Below, in pieces: positions 11,840 through 22,181 of a stretch of DNA of 64,000 nt (its first letter is position 1; every line of letters begins with the position of its first letter). The position numbers were made by a program, and so were the translations under genes. Below the pieces are notes generated by a model. That model saw only the letters and a list, made by a program, of their open reading frames with translations, had not been told where the DNA came from and made no database searches. Origin of the DNA: Clavulina sp. PMI_390 (Eukaryota; Basidiomycota; Agaricomycetes; Cantharellales; Hydnaceae); the NCBI GenBank assembly GCA_015039315.1, contig WIDE01000001.1, forward strand, positions 1,077,282 to 1,141,281. Direction: 5' to 3'.

Positions 11840-13877
11840 TTATGCCCACATCATACCACGGGGAGCAGAGACGTCGTACAACAGCTCCAAATCCACCGTG
11901 TCCAACAGATCCGTACAGATCCACTCAATGACACCATCGCCCCTCGACCCGCCACTCCCTCTTTTCTCATCGCTCTTTTGCGCCCAGCGCGCATCGACAT
12001 TGCCCGCTATATTCGCAGTCAGCGTCGCCCCAGCAGCTGAAGTGGCAGCAGACGCTCCTAAACTAGTAGTCGCTGCTAACGGGTTTAATGGGCCAAGTCC
12101 CTTCTCGCCAGGTTGGTGCATCGTCACCTTGAGCTTCGAATTCTCGCTGACTGGAACCTGATCCTGCACTATCAGCCTAGGGACAGGTCGGCCCAGAGTG
12201 TTCTTGATCGTGATGCGCTGTCGGAACGTCACGACCTGATTCTCTTCTTTGGTAAAGAGAGCGGCCATAAGCCCGGCCGAGCTCGAGGTCGCGATCCTCT
12301 TTCGCGGGTGGTATGTGATACGAAGCGAGGGGTCGACGCCTAGGGAGCACGAGAACGATTCTCCCGGGGAAACGCTGGGTATTTGAGTTTTGGAGGTGAA
12401 GTTTCCGTCAATGAAGACGCTCCCTGGACCTAAGGTCGCGGATATCATACACATCAAGTCAGTGAAATGCATAAGTCGAAGGCAAGAATGATACATACCT
12501 TTGATGAACTCATAGGTGCTAGAGTTGAGAATCTGGCAACGTAGAAAGGCTGAAGTGGCCATGCGAGGAACTGCGATCCACTCGAGCTCGGCAGCTAGGT
12601 CCAGGTTCTAGATAGGGAATTTAGCATAATTTCCGCACGGAGTAAGATAGGATAAGACACTCACAGCGATCAAAACGCGATGCCAGTTCGTGTCGCTCGG
12701 AATAGACGACTTTCCATCAATCTCGTAAATGAGGCTGAGACCAGCTTCCTTGACAGTGACTGCGGGACCGCGGTCCACTCGACCCAAGCTTGTGGCGTCG
12801 CCCAGCTCATTCTCCTCGAGGGATGCAGCATCGGCTAACGCTATTTCGTCGGAAATCATCTCGCTCATGGACTCCATAACCATGTCCACCGTGTAACGAG
12901 GGCGGATTGGAGCAATACGTATCATGCTAAGGGTCGGGATTGTGCCACCATTGACAAGTGTGGGCAAGGCCGTGGAAAGCGTAAGATCGACATTGTCCCA
13001 ATCCTCTCCAGTGGTTTGGCGAATTGAAGCGCGATATTGCACTTGCAGGGACGGCATGAAGCCTTTGCCCGATGTCGCCTTCGGGAGCTCAGCTCGTACA
13101 TCATACAAGCTCGACCACGACGCCTGGCCGACAACTGAATACGAATCAGGTGAGGGTGCATTTCTAGGAGGGAGGGGAGTAACATACTATAATTGAGGAT
13201 GAGTGTGGCATCCCCATCCTCTTCTACCGACATCACAATCTTGACACTCGGCATAGTCTTCGCCAGGTTTGCTGCCGAAGCCTTGTCTTTCAGCTCGCTC
13301 AGTTGACGAAGCACTGAATCCCTCTCCTTCCTCAATTTTACCAGCTCCTCGTCAAGTGTAGCCCGCTTAGATGCGTAGATGTCGAGGAATCTCTCCAAAT
13401 GGTCCGGCTCAAAGAGAGCGCTACCACCGCTGCGAGTTGGCTTGATCTCCTCGCGATATTTTTCCAATGTATCCTGCTGTTTCTCAAGGATGTGGATTTT
13501 CGCGCTCAGGCCATCCCTCTTCTCGCTCAGAGGCTCCCATTCCTCGTCATCGGGGATGGGATTGGGGTCTACAGACGATGGGGCAGTCGAAGTGACATCG
13601 AAGATCACGAGGTTTTGTGAGGAGCTGGTGCTCTCAGCTTCAATGCGGATAGAGTCGTTAGAAATGTGTTTTGAGAGATGAGTGATTTTAATCTCATTTC
13701 GACCGCTCTGAAGGTGTTGAATAGCTAAAGCTCAGAGAAGGGACGATGAAGTGATATGCACGTCGCGAAATTCACCTGGAGCGTCACGGGAAAACGGCGC
13801 AAGACGAGAGCACCGTCATTTTGATACACTGTAACGGCAGAAATGGGATGTTCTGTAGCATTGACTTCGATAGACAT
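11840..13877 (-). CDS. DUF4140/DUF4139 protein, copy 1 ('mucoidy inhibitor A-like')
   Basis: Five exons, about 570 aa. Exon 1 (from ATG 13877) encodes MSIEVNATEHPISAVTVYQN, the start of the DUF4140 domain. Exon 2 completes it, with a coiled-coil-like middle (ILEKQQDTLEKY and VKLRKERDSVLRQLSEL). Exon 3 starts VGQASWSSLYDVRAELP, the beginning of DUF4139. Exon 4 is ELEWIAVPRMATSAFLRC. The last exon runs from GPGSVFIDGNFTSKTQIPSV to the C-terminus. The first intron has a GT donor. This is the most divergent of the seven copies: RMATSAFLRC replaces RKLTSAFLRC, the C-terminus is GMMWA rather than DMRWE, and its linkers differ. It lies beside the intact GPI11, so it is probably the ancestral locus. 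The biochemical role of this family is unknown. No signal peptide or membrane segment is seen. Confidence 0.85.
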
Positions 13878-14779
13878 GGCGTAAAATTCAGCCCACAGAT
13901 GGAAAGTAGAGGAGTGTAGGGAACCGAAACCTTGTAGCTGAGCCGATCTTTTATATCCTGAAGCGCAGAACCGTGCAGCGCTGCGTCTTACTCGTGCCAA
14001 GTCGGAGCGCAGGGTTTGATCTTGTTGCGTGCTATTACGCAGGATTCGGACAAACCATTGGAACGAGGCATTCTGTTATCCATGTCCATATTCGTCTCTC
14101 AGTGGCTCGATTGTAATAAATAAAGCCTTTATCTCCGCTATATGCTAGGGCAGGCGTTACTATTTGAGTGAATGCACTGGGTTCGAGTTAACAGGTGATA
14201 GCACAACTTGAAAGGGGGCGCCTGAAGCTAGAGAACCTGGCACTGCACCACCGTGCACAAAGGCCCACTGATCAGCATGGAAGTCGCCCCTACAAGTTGG
14301 ACCACGATAGATTCCTGCGGATACTGGCGTAAAGCGGACGATGCTGCGAAGTTGGTCGTTGAGTGAGGGAGCTGCGCAAAACTTTGCAGAATGAATCACC
14401 TCGGCTTATATAAACCCGCGTCCCCGAACACTTTTCAATTCACTTTGACTGCGCCGTGGTAAGCATCCCGCTCACTCGGCGCCAGAATGAAAGTGTTTAT
14501 TCACTCCCTGCTAGGAGTCATTATCGAACTGAATGCTCGCAGTCTGAGCCGCTGTTATGAGTGGATGAGTGAGAATGACGGTCTCTGGAATGCATCCCCG
14601 TCGACCATCGGACTTGGCGCAGCGCCAGAACCGCAGCCATAGAGGATGTTGAGAGGGTACAAAAGAGCGCAGAGCGAGAGGTCCTTGAGGATTCCTCACT
14701 ACACAAGCAACTCCTCCAAAGCAACCAAGCCATTTTAATACACCAACGAACCTCTCTCACAACCCAATACACATTCGCA
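13878..14779. promoter_or_regulatory. Divergent promoter region: DUF4139 copy 1 / small gene 1
   Basis: The DUF4139 side has a minus-strand TATAAAAG-type box near 13947-13957, about 70 bp upstream of ATG 13877. On the plus strand there are two promoter-like blocks. The distal one has TATATAA at 14407-14413, then CAATTCACTTTGACTGCGCC and a splice-donor-like GTG|GTAAGC (GT at 14459-14460). The proximal one has GGTACAAAAG near 14655-14665, about 115 bp before the ATG. The CAAAACTTTGCAGAATGAAT block just upstream of the distal TATA is shared with other copies. Confidence 0.55.
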
Positions 14780-15100
14780 ATGTCTTTCTCATCATACCCT
14801 GCTTCTTCCTCTTCCTCCTCTGAATCTACTCGGTCTCTTGTCCCGATGAAGGGCGCATCTCAATCCCAGACCAAAAATTACTCTCGTGCCTGCGCCGAGC
14901 TCTCGACCTCATACGGCTTCGGCGTCGCTCCAATGCTACCCCAAACTATCTCATCCACCTCCCGGCCACTCCCTTCAGAGAAGAACCATCGGATTCCCAA
15001 GAGCGCCGAGCGTAATGGGAAGGACTTCCCCGGTGCCTTAGCCAACCTCCAGGGCTCATATGGTTTCCAGGGCGTTCCTGTTCTCCCCTCCTCGCGCTGA
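14780..15100 (+). CDS. Small Ser-rich YGF-repeat protein, copy 1
   Basis: A 106-aa intronless reading frame of a family I cannot name. A Ser-rich start (MSFSSYPASSSSSSESTRS) leads to the conserved LVPMKGASQSQTK, then two related units, YSRACAELSTSYGFGVAP and FPGALANLQGSYGFQGVP, separated by a variable Ser/Lys-rich spacer. It ends in VLPSSR. There is no signal peptide or membrane segment. Conservation of frame and length in six copies supports real coding. Its 3' UTR carries an intron at 15225-15297. Confidence 0.8.
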   Translation: MSFSSYPASSSSSSESTRSLVPMKGASQSQTKNYSRACAELSTSYGFGVAPMLPQTISSTSRPLPSEKNHRIPKSAERNGKDFPGALANLQGSYGFQGVPVLPSSR

Positions 15101-15224
15101 ATCAATTACACGGCGGGATGCTGCATTGCTTTTGAATGCCTTGATTTGCATGATCATCGATATTGAGGTAGCGGGAATCAGATAAATCATGCATCTTGGG
15201 ATGTCAGCCGTACTTGCTTTGCAG

Positions 15225-15297
15225 GTAAACTATGCTCCTTGTCGCACCTGTTCTCGCGCAATCAAACTCATCCATCTTACTCGTTATGACCCTTCAG
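15225..15297 (+). other. 3' UTR intron of small gene 1
   Basis: TTTGCAG|GTAAAC donor and CCCTTCAG|GCGG acceptor, 73 nt, beginning 124 nt after the stop codon. The same intron is present in all six small genes. Confidence 0.6.
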
Positions 15298-15630
15298 GCG
15301 GTTGTCCAGGATATGCGCTTCGCAGTTGAAACATTCGTTTGGACATCATCCAGCTGATCGATGATAAACGGCCAAGACGTGCATAGCGAGCAAATAAATT
15401 GGGATATCAGGGGTGTAGTAGGGGAGGACCAAAATGCTTTCTCTGATACGACTACTGTTTCTAGAACCTCCTTATTGTTTCCTCTTCTCTTTTTCCTTGA
15501 ACCTCGTTGCTTTGACTGCTTCGCCGTTCCGCTATGATATTACTGTATCTGTAGGACAGATTTCGCAATATTTCTCTTTTCTGCTTGCCGTATTGGTATC
15601 CCCAAACCTTCATGAATATCCTCGTTGTTC

Positions 15631-15985
15631 AACGTGCAGACGCCCTTCCGGCATATTATGCTGCGTCTGTTCATCGACACCCTCGCGGGCTGCTGGTTCG
15701 GCGCGCTCCTGATCACACTTGACTGGGATCATCCATGGCGGTTTAATCAAGTTCTTTTGAAGGGCATACCCATGGATTGACAGGATCTACTAAATAAGTT
15801 GCACTCTATCTTGTCCCTGTCTGAAAAGGCCTTGGTCGCTCACCCCTGAATACGGCGCAGTCGCTGGTTACTTCATTACGGGTGTCGTAGCGCCAGTCAA
15901 AGATGCTTCAGGAGAGCTCGTGCAGCGGGTTGGGAAGTGAGAGCGCCAAGAAGGCCGCTGCGTCAAGGAAACCAAGTCGGAATGG
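15631..15985 (+). pseudogene. Decayed copy of the last two GPI11 exons
   Basis: 15634-15740 encodes VQTPFRHIMLRLFIDTLAGC then WFGALLITLDWDHPW, matching the fourth exon of the intact GPI11. 15832-15940 encodes WSLTPEYGAVAGYFITGVVA, matching the fifth. The CAG|GTCAGC donor of the intact gene has become CGG|TTTAAT. No upstream exons are present, and the C-terminus stops early. This is therefore a remnant carried in by a segmental duplication, not a working gene. Nearby sequence after the remnant (to about 16070) also matches the GPI11 3' UTR. Confidence 0.8.
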
Positions 15986-16232
15986 CACTGCCTATCACCC
16001 CGTAATTCATACTAATGTCTTATTGTTATCATTGTATTGTTGTACTGAACATATTTGCTGGTTAGACGGAAGTCAGGTACCCCTCTTCTCCTTTCGATGC
16101 TTTCATGAGTAGAGACTCTCGGTTCTGAATTCGATCCAATTGATCCACAAATGAGGCCTGGATTGCTCGGACGACGGGGAGTAGGGAAGCATAGAAAAAT
16201 GGTCATCAAAATGACAAGAGAAGCTGGTTACT

Positions 16233-18311
16233 TTACGGCCACAACAGGTCGATGGGAGCAGACAACTCGTGCGCCAGTTCCAGGTCAACGGTATCCAACA
16301 GATCGGTGCAGATCCACTCGATGATACCATCACCCTTCGACCCTCCGCTCCCACCCTTCTCATCACTCTTCTGGGCCCAACGGGCAATCACATTCTTCGA
16401 CACATTCGTCGTCAGTGTCGCCTCGCTCCCACCAGGGCTACCCTTGAGCGAGCTAGTTGACGTGACGGACGCTCCTGAGCCGGCGCCACCAGCCATTGCG
16501 CTTGCCGCTGACGGGTTCAGAGGCCCAAGCCCCTTCTCGTTAGGTTGCAGTACAGTTATCTTGACCTTGGAGTCCTCGCTCACAGGAACCTGATCCTGCA
16601 CAATCAGCCTAGGGACAGGACCCAGACGCGTATTCTTGATAGTGATTCGTTGACGGAATGTCATGGTCTGATTCTCCTTCTTGTTGGAGAGAGCTGCTAT
16701 GAGTCCCGCCGAGGTTGACGTCACGATCTTCTTTATGGGGTGGTAGGTGATGCGAAGCGAGGGATCGACTCCAAGAGAGCAGGAGAAGGATTCTCCAGGA
16801 GAAACACTCGGGAGGTGGGTCCTGGATGTGAAATTGCCGTCGATGAAGACGCTACCGGGACCTGAACGGTAGGTTACTGTTTGTGAGTCGGATGCACAAC
16901 GAAAAGGCAAGGTCAAGTCTGTAAGGAGATATGTACCGTTAATGAACTCGTAGGTGCTCGAGTTGCGAATACGACAGCGTATAAAGGCGGAAGTAAGCGC
17001 GCGAGGGACCGTGATCCATTCGAGCTCGGCGGGGAGGTCAATGTTCTTGATGGAGGAAATCAGTGTGACCCCAGCATAGAGCAGGCGCCAGAAAAGACAC
17101 TTACAGCAATTGAAACGCGATGCCAGTCCGTATTGCTTGGGATAGATGAATTTCCAGCGATTCCGTAAGTGAGGCTGAGGCCAGCCTCTTTAACGGTGAT
17201 AGCTGGGCCATCGTCAAAAGAACCAAAGTCCATGGCGTCGGCTAGCATTTCGTCCTGGAGATCCAAAGTTCTGGCTGATCGCCTTTTGCTTTTTGACCGA
17301 TTTATCGGGGAGGCGGAGAGGCTTTGTAGGACGATCTGTCGGCGAGGAGCAATACGTATCATGTGGAGGGTGGGTATCGTACTCCCAACGGTGGGGGAAG
17401 CTGTGGAAAGTGTAAGAGCAACTTGATCCCAATCCTCTCCAGTAGTCTGGCGAATTGAAGCACGATACTGTAGTTGAACGGACGCTATGCTGCCCTTACC
17501 CGAGGTTACTGTTGGGAGCTCGGCTCGAACATCATACAAGCTCGACCACGACGCCTGGCTGACAACTGAAAATGAATCAGAGGATGGAGGATTTTTAAGA
17601 CGAAGTGAGCTCAATTACCATAACTAAGGACGATTGTCGCATCCCCAACCTCTTTTGCCAGCATCACGATGCTGACGCTTGGCATTCTCAAAGACAAGTT
17701 TGCCACCGAAGCCTTGCTGTTCAGCTCGCCAAGCCGACGCAGTACCGCATCCTGATCTTTCCTCAGCTTCACCAGCTCTTGGTTGAGGGTAGCTCTCTTC
17801 GAGCCATAAACATCAAGAAACTTCTCCAACGCAGACGGATCAAAGATAGCGTTACCGCCACCACCACGAGTAGGCATGATCTCGTCACCATATTTTTCCA
17901 AGATATCTTGTTGCTTCTCGAGGATGCTGATATCCGCACTCAGAGCGTCCTTCTTCTCGTTCAGAGCCTCTACCTCATCTCTATCAAGAAAGGGTATAGG
18001 GCTTGCGGACGAGGGAGCCATTGGAGTTACGTCGAAGACGACAAGGTGTTGTGTGGGGCTAGCACCTTCAGCTTCGACGCGGATAGAGTCGTCAGAGATA
18101 TGTTTTGACAGACGCGTGATTGCAATCTCATTCTGACCGCTCTGAAGGCGTTGAGCCAATAAGCTCAGAAAAGCTAACGTGGGGGCGATATGTATGTGGA
18201 GAAACTTGCCTCAAGCTTTACAGGAAAACGGCGTTGGACAAGGGCACCATCATGCTGATAGACCGTGACAGCAGAGACGGGATGCGTTTGAGCATTAATC
18301 TCAATATACAT
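16233..18311 (-). CDS. DUF4140/DUF4139 protein, copy 2
   Basis: Same five-exon plan as copy 1. It starts at ATG 18311 (MYIEINAQTHPVSAVTVYQH; Tyr replaces the usual Ser at position 2). The first intron has a GC donor (GAG|GCAAGT, GC at 18208-18209 on the plus strand) and rejoins at SGQNEIAITRLSKHISDDSI. The middle exon has ILEKQQDILEKYGDEIMP and the coiled-coil-like LVKLRKDQDAVLRRLGEL. The third exon carries VSQASWSSLYDVRAELP and a basic, copy-specific linker (RSKSKRRSARTLDLQDEM). The final exon ends in DLLWP, unlike the DMRWE of copies 3-7. The frame is intact throughout. The GPI11 remnant lies just past its 3' end. Confidence 0.85.
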
Positions 18312-19209
18312 GGCGTAAAAGACGGGAGGGATAGCAGGATAATGGGCTAAAAGTGTTAGATTCAGCAGCGTTTTATAGGTCGACGTTCGGATCCATGCAG
18401 CACTGCGTCTAGTTGGTGGCAGTAATAGCCGCAGAAGTCAATTTCTCTGCGCGCTGTCATGGGAGCTCCACCCAACTCACTCAAGTGCTCTGTTGTTCGC
18501 GCCATCACCGTCTATAGTCCGTGTTCAGCGATTTGCTTGTGTTGGTGAGAGGCTTTGTTTCCATTACACTCTGGAGCTGGAGTAGCTAGTTGAGTTCATA
18601 TCTCCAAGCCCGCTTGTTGTTGCTTCAAGAAAGGGGGATAGGATAAGGTTGTCTGAGTCTTGTATTACACCTCAGTACGCGACCCGATCCTTGAGTCAGA
18701 ACTTTGCCGTTGCGAGCCGGAGTCACCAAAGGTCCCTGCGGAGACTAGCGCACAGGGTTCCATGCTGCTCAGCTGGTGGTCGACGGACTGTGAGGCAGCT
18801 GCGCAAAACTTTGCAGAGTGAATTATCCCTGGCTTATATAAACCCGCCTCCCCGAACACTTTCAATTCACTTCGACTACGCCGTGGTGAGATCTTACTCA
18901 GCGAACACGCGCCGGAATGAGAGCAAAATTAATCACTGTAAGGAGTCATTCTCAATCTGAATAGCGCAGTCTGTGCCGCTGTTATGACTCGATGCGCAGA
19001 TCAGTGAGAATGACGCTCTCTGTCATCAATCCCCACCGACTACCAGACTTGGCGCAGTATCGGAACCGCAGCCCAAAATACGATGTGCGGGTATAAGAGC
19101 ATCAGAAGGAGAGGTCGTTAAGGATTCTTCACTTCACAAGCAACTCCTCCAAAGCAACTAGATCATTCCACATCAACCAACCTCTCTCACAACCCAATCC
19201 ACATTCGCA
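18312..19209. promoter_or_regulatory. Divergent promoter region: DUF4139 copy 2 / small gene 2
   Basis: Minus-strand CTATAAAAC near 18370-18379 lies about 60 bp upstream of the DUF4139 ATG. On the plus strand a distal TATATAA (18835-18841) is followed by TTCAATTCACTTCGACTACG and the donor-like GTG|GTGAGA (GT at 18886-18887). A proximal GGTATAAGAG lies at about 19090-19099. Confidence 0.6.
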
Positions 19210-19524
19210 ATGTCTTCCTCCTCATACTCTGCCTCTTTCTACTCGGAGTCTACTCAGTGTCTCGTTCCGATGAAGGGTGCATCTCAATCCCAAACCAAAG
19301 ATTATTCGCGTGCCTTGGCCGAGCTCTCAACCTCGTACGGGTTTGGTATCGCTCCAATGCCTCCCCAAACTACCTCCTTCTCCTTCTCCTCCTTCCATAC
19401 CGAGAAGCACGCTTCCAAGTCCCAGAGCAATAGCCGGAATGCCAAAGCCTTCTCCAGCGCCTTGGCTAAGCTCCAGGGCTCATACGGCTTCCAAGGCGCT
19501 CCGGTTCTCCCCTCCTCGCGCTAA
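19210..19524 (+). CDS. Small Ser-rich YGF-repeat protein, copy 2
   Basis: A 104-aa intronless frame. It starts MSSSSYSASFYSESTQCLVP, then YSRALAELSTSYGFGIAP, a spacer with SFSFSSFHTEKHASKSQS, and FSSALAKLQGSYGFQGAP, ending VLPSSR. Copy 6 at 54284-54598 shares its RNAK and FSSALA features and its 3' UTR. Function unknown. Confidence 0.8.
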   Translation: MSSSSYSASFYSESTQCLVPMKGASQSQTKDYSRALAELSTSYGFGIAPMPPQTTSFSFSSFHTEKHASKSQSNSRNAKAFSSALAKLQGSYGFQGAPVLPSSR

Positions 19525-20134
19525 ATCATTTGTGTGGCGGGATACTATATTGTTTTCGAAATGTCTTGATTTGCATGATTCTCGAGATCGAAGTAACGGG
19601 AATCAAATAAATCATGCACCTCGGGACGCCAGCCGTACCTGCCTTGCAGGTAAGCTACCCTTCTTTTCGGGCGTGTTCTCGGTCAAACTAATTCATCTTA
19701 TTCGATGTGTTCCTTCACTGCTTCAGGCGGCTGTCCAGGACTCGCGCTTTGGCGGTTGAATGCTCGGTTTTGGCTTTACCCAGAGCCCGATAGACGATCA
19801 ACATAGTGTACAGTGGGCAGGGTCGAGTGGGATCTCAGTGTTGTAGTAGTGGATGACTATGTTCCTTCCTCCTGTCCCGTCGTGGTTTTGGGATCTCCTT
19901 GTTCTCAGCTTTTCGTTCATTTGACCCTTTTACTTCGACCACTTTGCAGCTTCTCTAGTATGTTACTATATGTGCAGGATACATTCGAAGATGTCCACTG
20001 CTACGTTTTCTTGCTCACTTTGGTTATTGACATTAATGAGACTAGCAATAAGGGCGGCTTTTTGCGAAAAGAATGATAAAGGAAATGACATTGTGGTAGT
20101 CTAGGTATACGGAAGGCAAACATGGGCCATTCGT
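19525..20134. other. 3' UTR and convergent spacer after small gene 2
   Basis: It holds the 3' UTR intron of small gene 2 (19650-19726; GCAG|GTAAGC to CTTCAG|GCGG). The part around 19880-19920 resembles 15460-15490 after small gene 1, but no GPI11 remnant is visible here. No gene is seen. Confidence 0.55.
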
Positions 20135-22181
20135 TTACTCCCATCGCATATCAGCGGGAGCGGATATGTCATATACCAACTCCAAGTCCACAGTGTCCAG
20201 CAGATCCGTGCAGACCCACTCGACGACACCATCACCCTTTGACCCACCACTTCCACCCTTCTCGTCACTCTTCTGTGCCCAGCGCGCAACCACGTTCTTC
20301 GCCACACTCGCTGTCAGGGTCGCGTCGCTTCCACTGGTGCTGACCTTTGTCAAGCTGGCTGAAGTCACGGACGCTCCTGAAGGGGTAACACCAGCCATAC
20401 TCGTCGCTGAAGGGTTCAATGCCCCAAGCCCCTTCTCGCTCGGTTGTTGTGCCGTCACCTTGAGCTTCGAATCCTCGCTCACAGGCACCTGGTCTTGCAC
20501 AATAAGTCTGGAGACGGGACCCAGACGGGTGTTCTTGATCGTGATACGTTGACGGAACGTCGTAGTTTGAGTCTCCTTCTTGTTAGATAGCGTAGCCATT
20601 AGCCCGGCCAAGGTCAAACTCGCGAGCTTCTTTTGAGGGTGGTAGCTAATGCGAAGTGAAGGGTCAACGCCGAGGGAGCACGAGAAGGATTCCCCAGGGG
20701 AAACATCTGGAAGTTCGGTCTTGGAGGCGAAGTTTCCATCAATGAATACATTACCACGACCTGTTTAGGAAAGATTGTATGTTGTGTGAGCGAATGGGAA
20801 AAGCACGCTCAAGGATGCCCCATACCGCTAATGAATTCATAAGTGCTCGAGTTTTGAATATGACAACGTAGGAATGCTGAAGTAAGCTTGCGAGGCACAG
20901 TGACCCACTCGAGTTCAGCAGGAAGGTTGATATTCTTTCAGGAGGAAATCAGCGTGATTCCGACACGCAAGTAATTGGGAATTTGACTCACGGCAATAGA
21001 GACACGATGCCAATCTTCGTTACTCGGAATTGACGATTTTCCGGCGATTCCGTAAGTGAAGCTGAGACCGGCCTCCTTGACATCGATACTTGGGCCACCA
21101 TCAAATAGACCAAAGCCCATATCGTCGTCTGATTCTTCCCTCTCACTTGCCACAGTCTCGGACGACTGCTTTCTCTTTTTCCTCATCTCGCCTCGAGATG
21201 TAGAGCTGCTATGTGCGATGGGACGGGGGCGGATTGGGGCAATACGAATCATGTCAAGGGTCGGGATTGTACTGCCAACAGTGGGTGAGGCCGTGGAGAG
21301 CGTGAGAGCGACGTCATCCCAGTTCTCTCCAGTATTCTGGTGAATTGAAGCCCGGTACTGCACCTCAACGGAAGGTGCTGAGCCTTTGCCCGAGGTAGTG
21401 GTGGGCAGTTCGGCTCGTACGTCATACAAGCTCGTCCAGGACGCTTGGCTCACGACTAAGAAGAAGCTTAGGAGAGTGTGTCGCCTATTAGGAATCAGAT
21501 CACGCACCATAATTAAGGATGAGGGTGGCATCTCCATCCTCCTTTGCCAGCATCACGATCTTGACACTTGGTAGCACCTTCGACAAGTCCGCGATGGAGG
21601 CCTTGGTGATTATTTCACTTCTTCGGCGGCGTACGGAGTCGTGTTCCTTCCTCAACTTGACCAGCTCCATGTCAATCTTCGCCTGTCTTGAGCCATAAAG
21701 GTCGAGAAACTGCTCCAAGGAGGCAGGATCAAAAATGGCTCTATCATCTCCATCACCAGCCGGTTTGATATCATCACCGTACTTCTTCAGGATTGCTTGT
21801 TGCTTCTCCAAGATGGCGATGCTAGTTGTGAGAGCATTATTCCTCCCGTCCAGGATGTCAAGCTCAGGATTGGGATCAGGTTTTGTGTAGGAATGGGTAA
21901 TGGGAGTGACGTCGAACACCACAAGGTGTTGCGAGGAGCTGGAACCTTCGGCTTCAACACGAATAGAGTCATTGGAAATCCAGGGGGGTAGACAAGTGAT
22001 CATAATCTCGTTTTGACCGCTCTGAACGCGTCCAATAGGTAAACTTCACAATGGAAGGAGATGCATCTTGGAAATATACCTTGAGCGTTACAAGGAACCG
22101 TCGCTGGATGAGAGCGCCAGCATATTTGTAGACTGTGACAGCAAAGACAGGGTGGGTTCGAGCGTCAATTTCGATAGACAT
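20135..22181 (-). CDS. DUF4140/DUF4139 protein, copy 3
   Basis: Five exons from ATG 22181 (MSIEIDARTHPVFAVTVYKY). The first intron has a GT donor. The N-terminal domain differs from the other copies (MITCLPPWISNDSIRVEAE; IRRRRSEI-like coiled part RRRRSEIITKASIADLSK). The third exon holds VSQASWTSLYDVRAELPTTT with a charged linker (SSTSRGEMRKKRKQSSET). The last exon opens GRGNVFIDGNFASKTELPDV and ends DMRWE. The frame is open through the last exon although it lacks internal ATGs before residue 50. No disabling change was seen. Confidence 0.83.
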
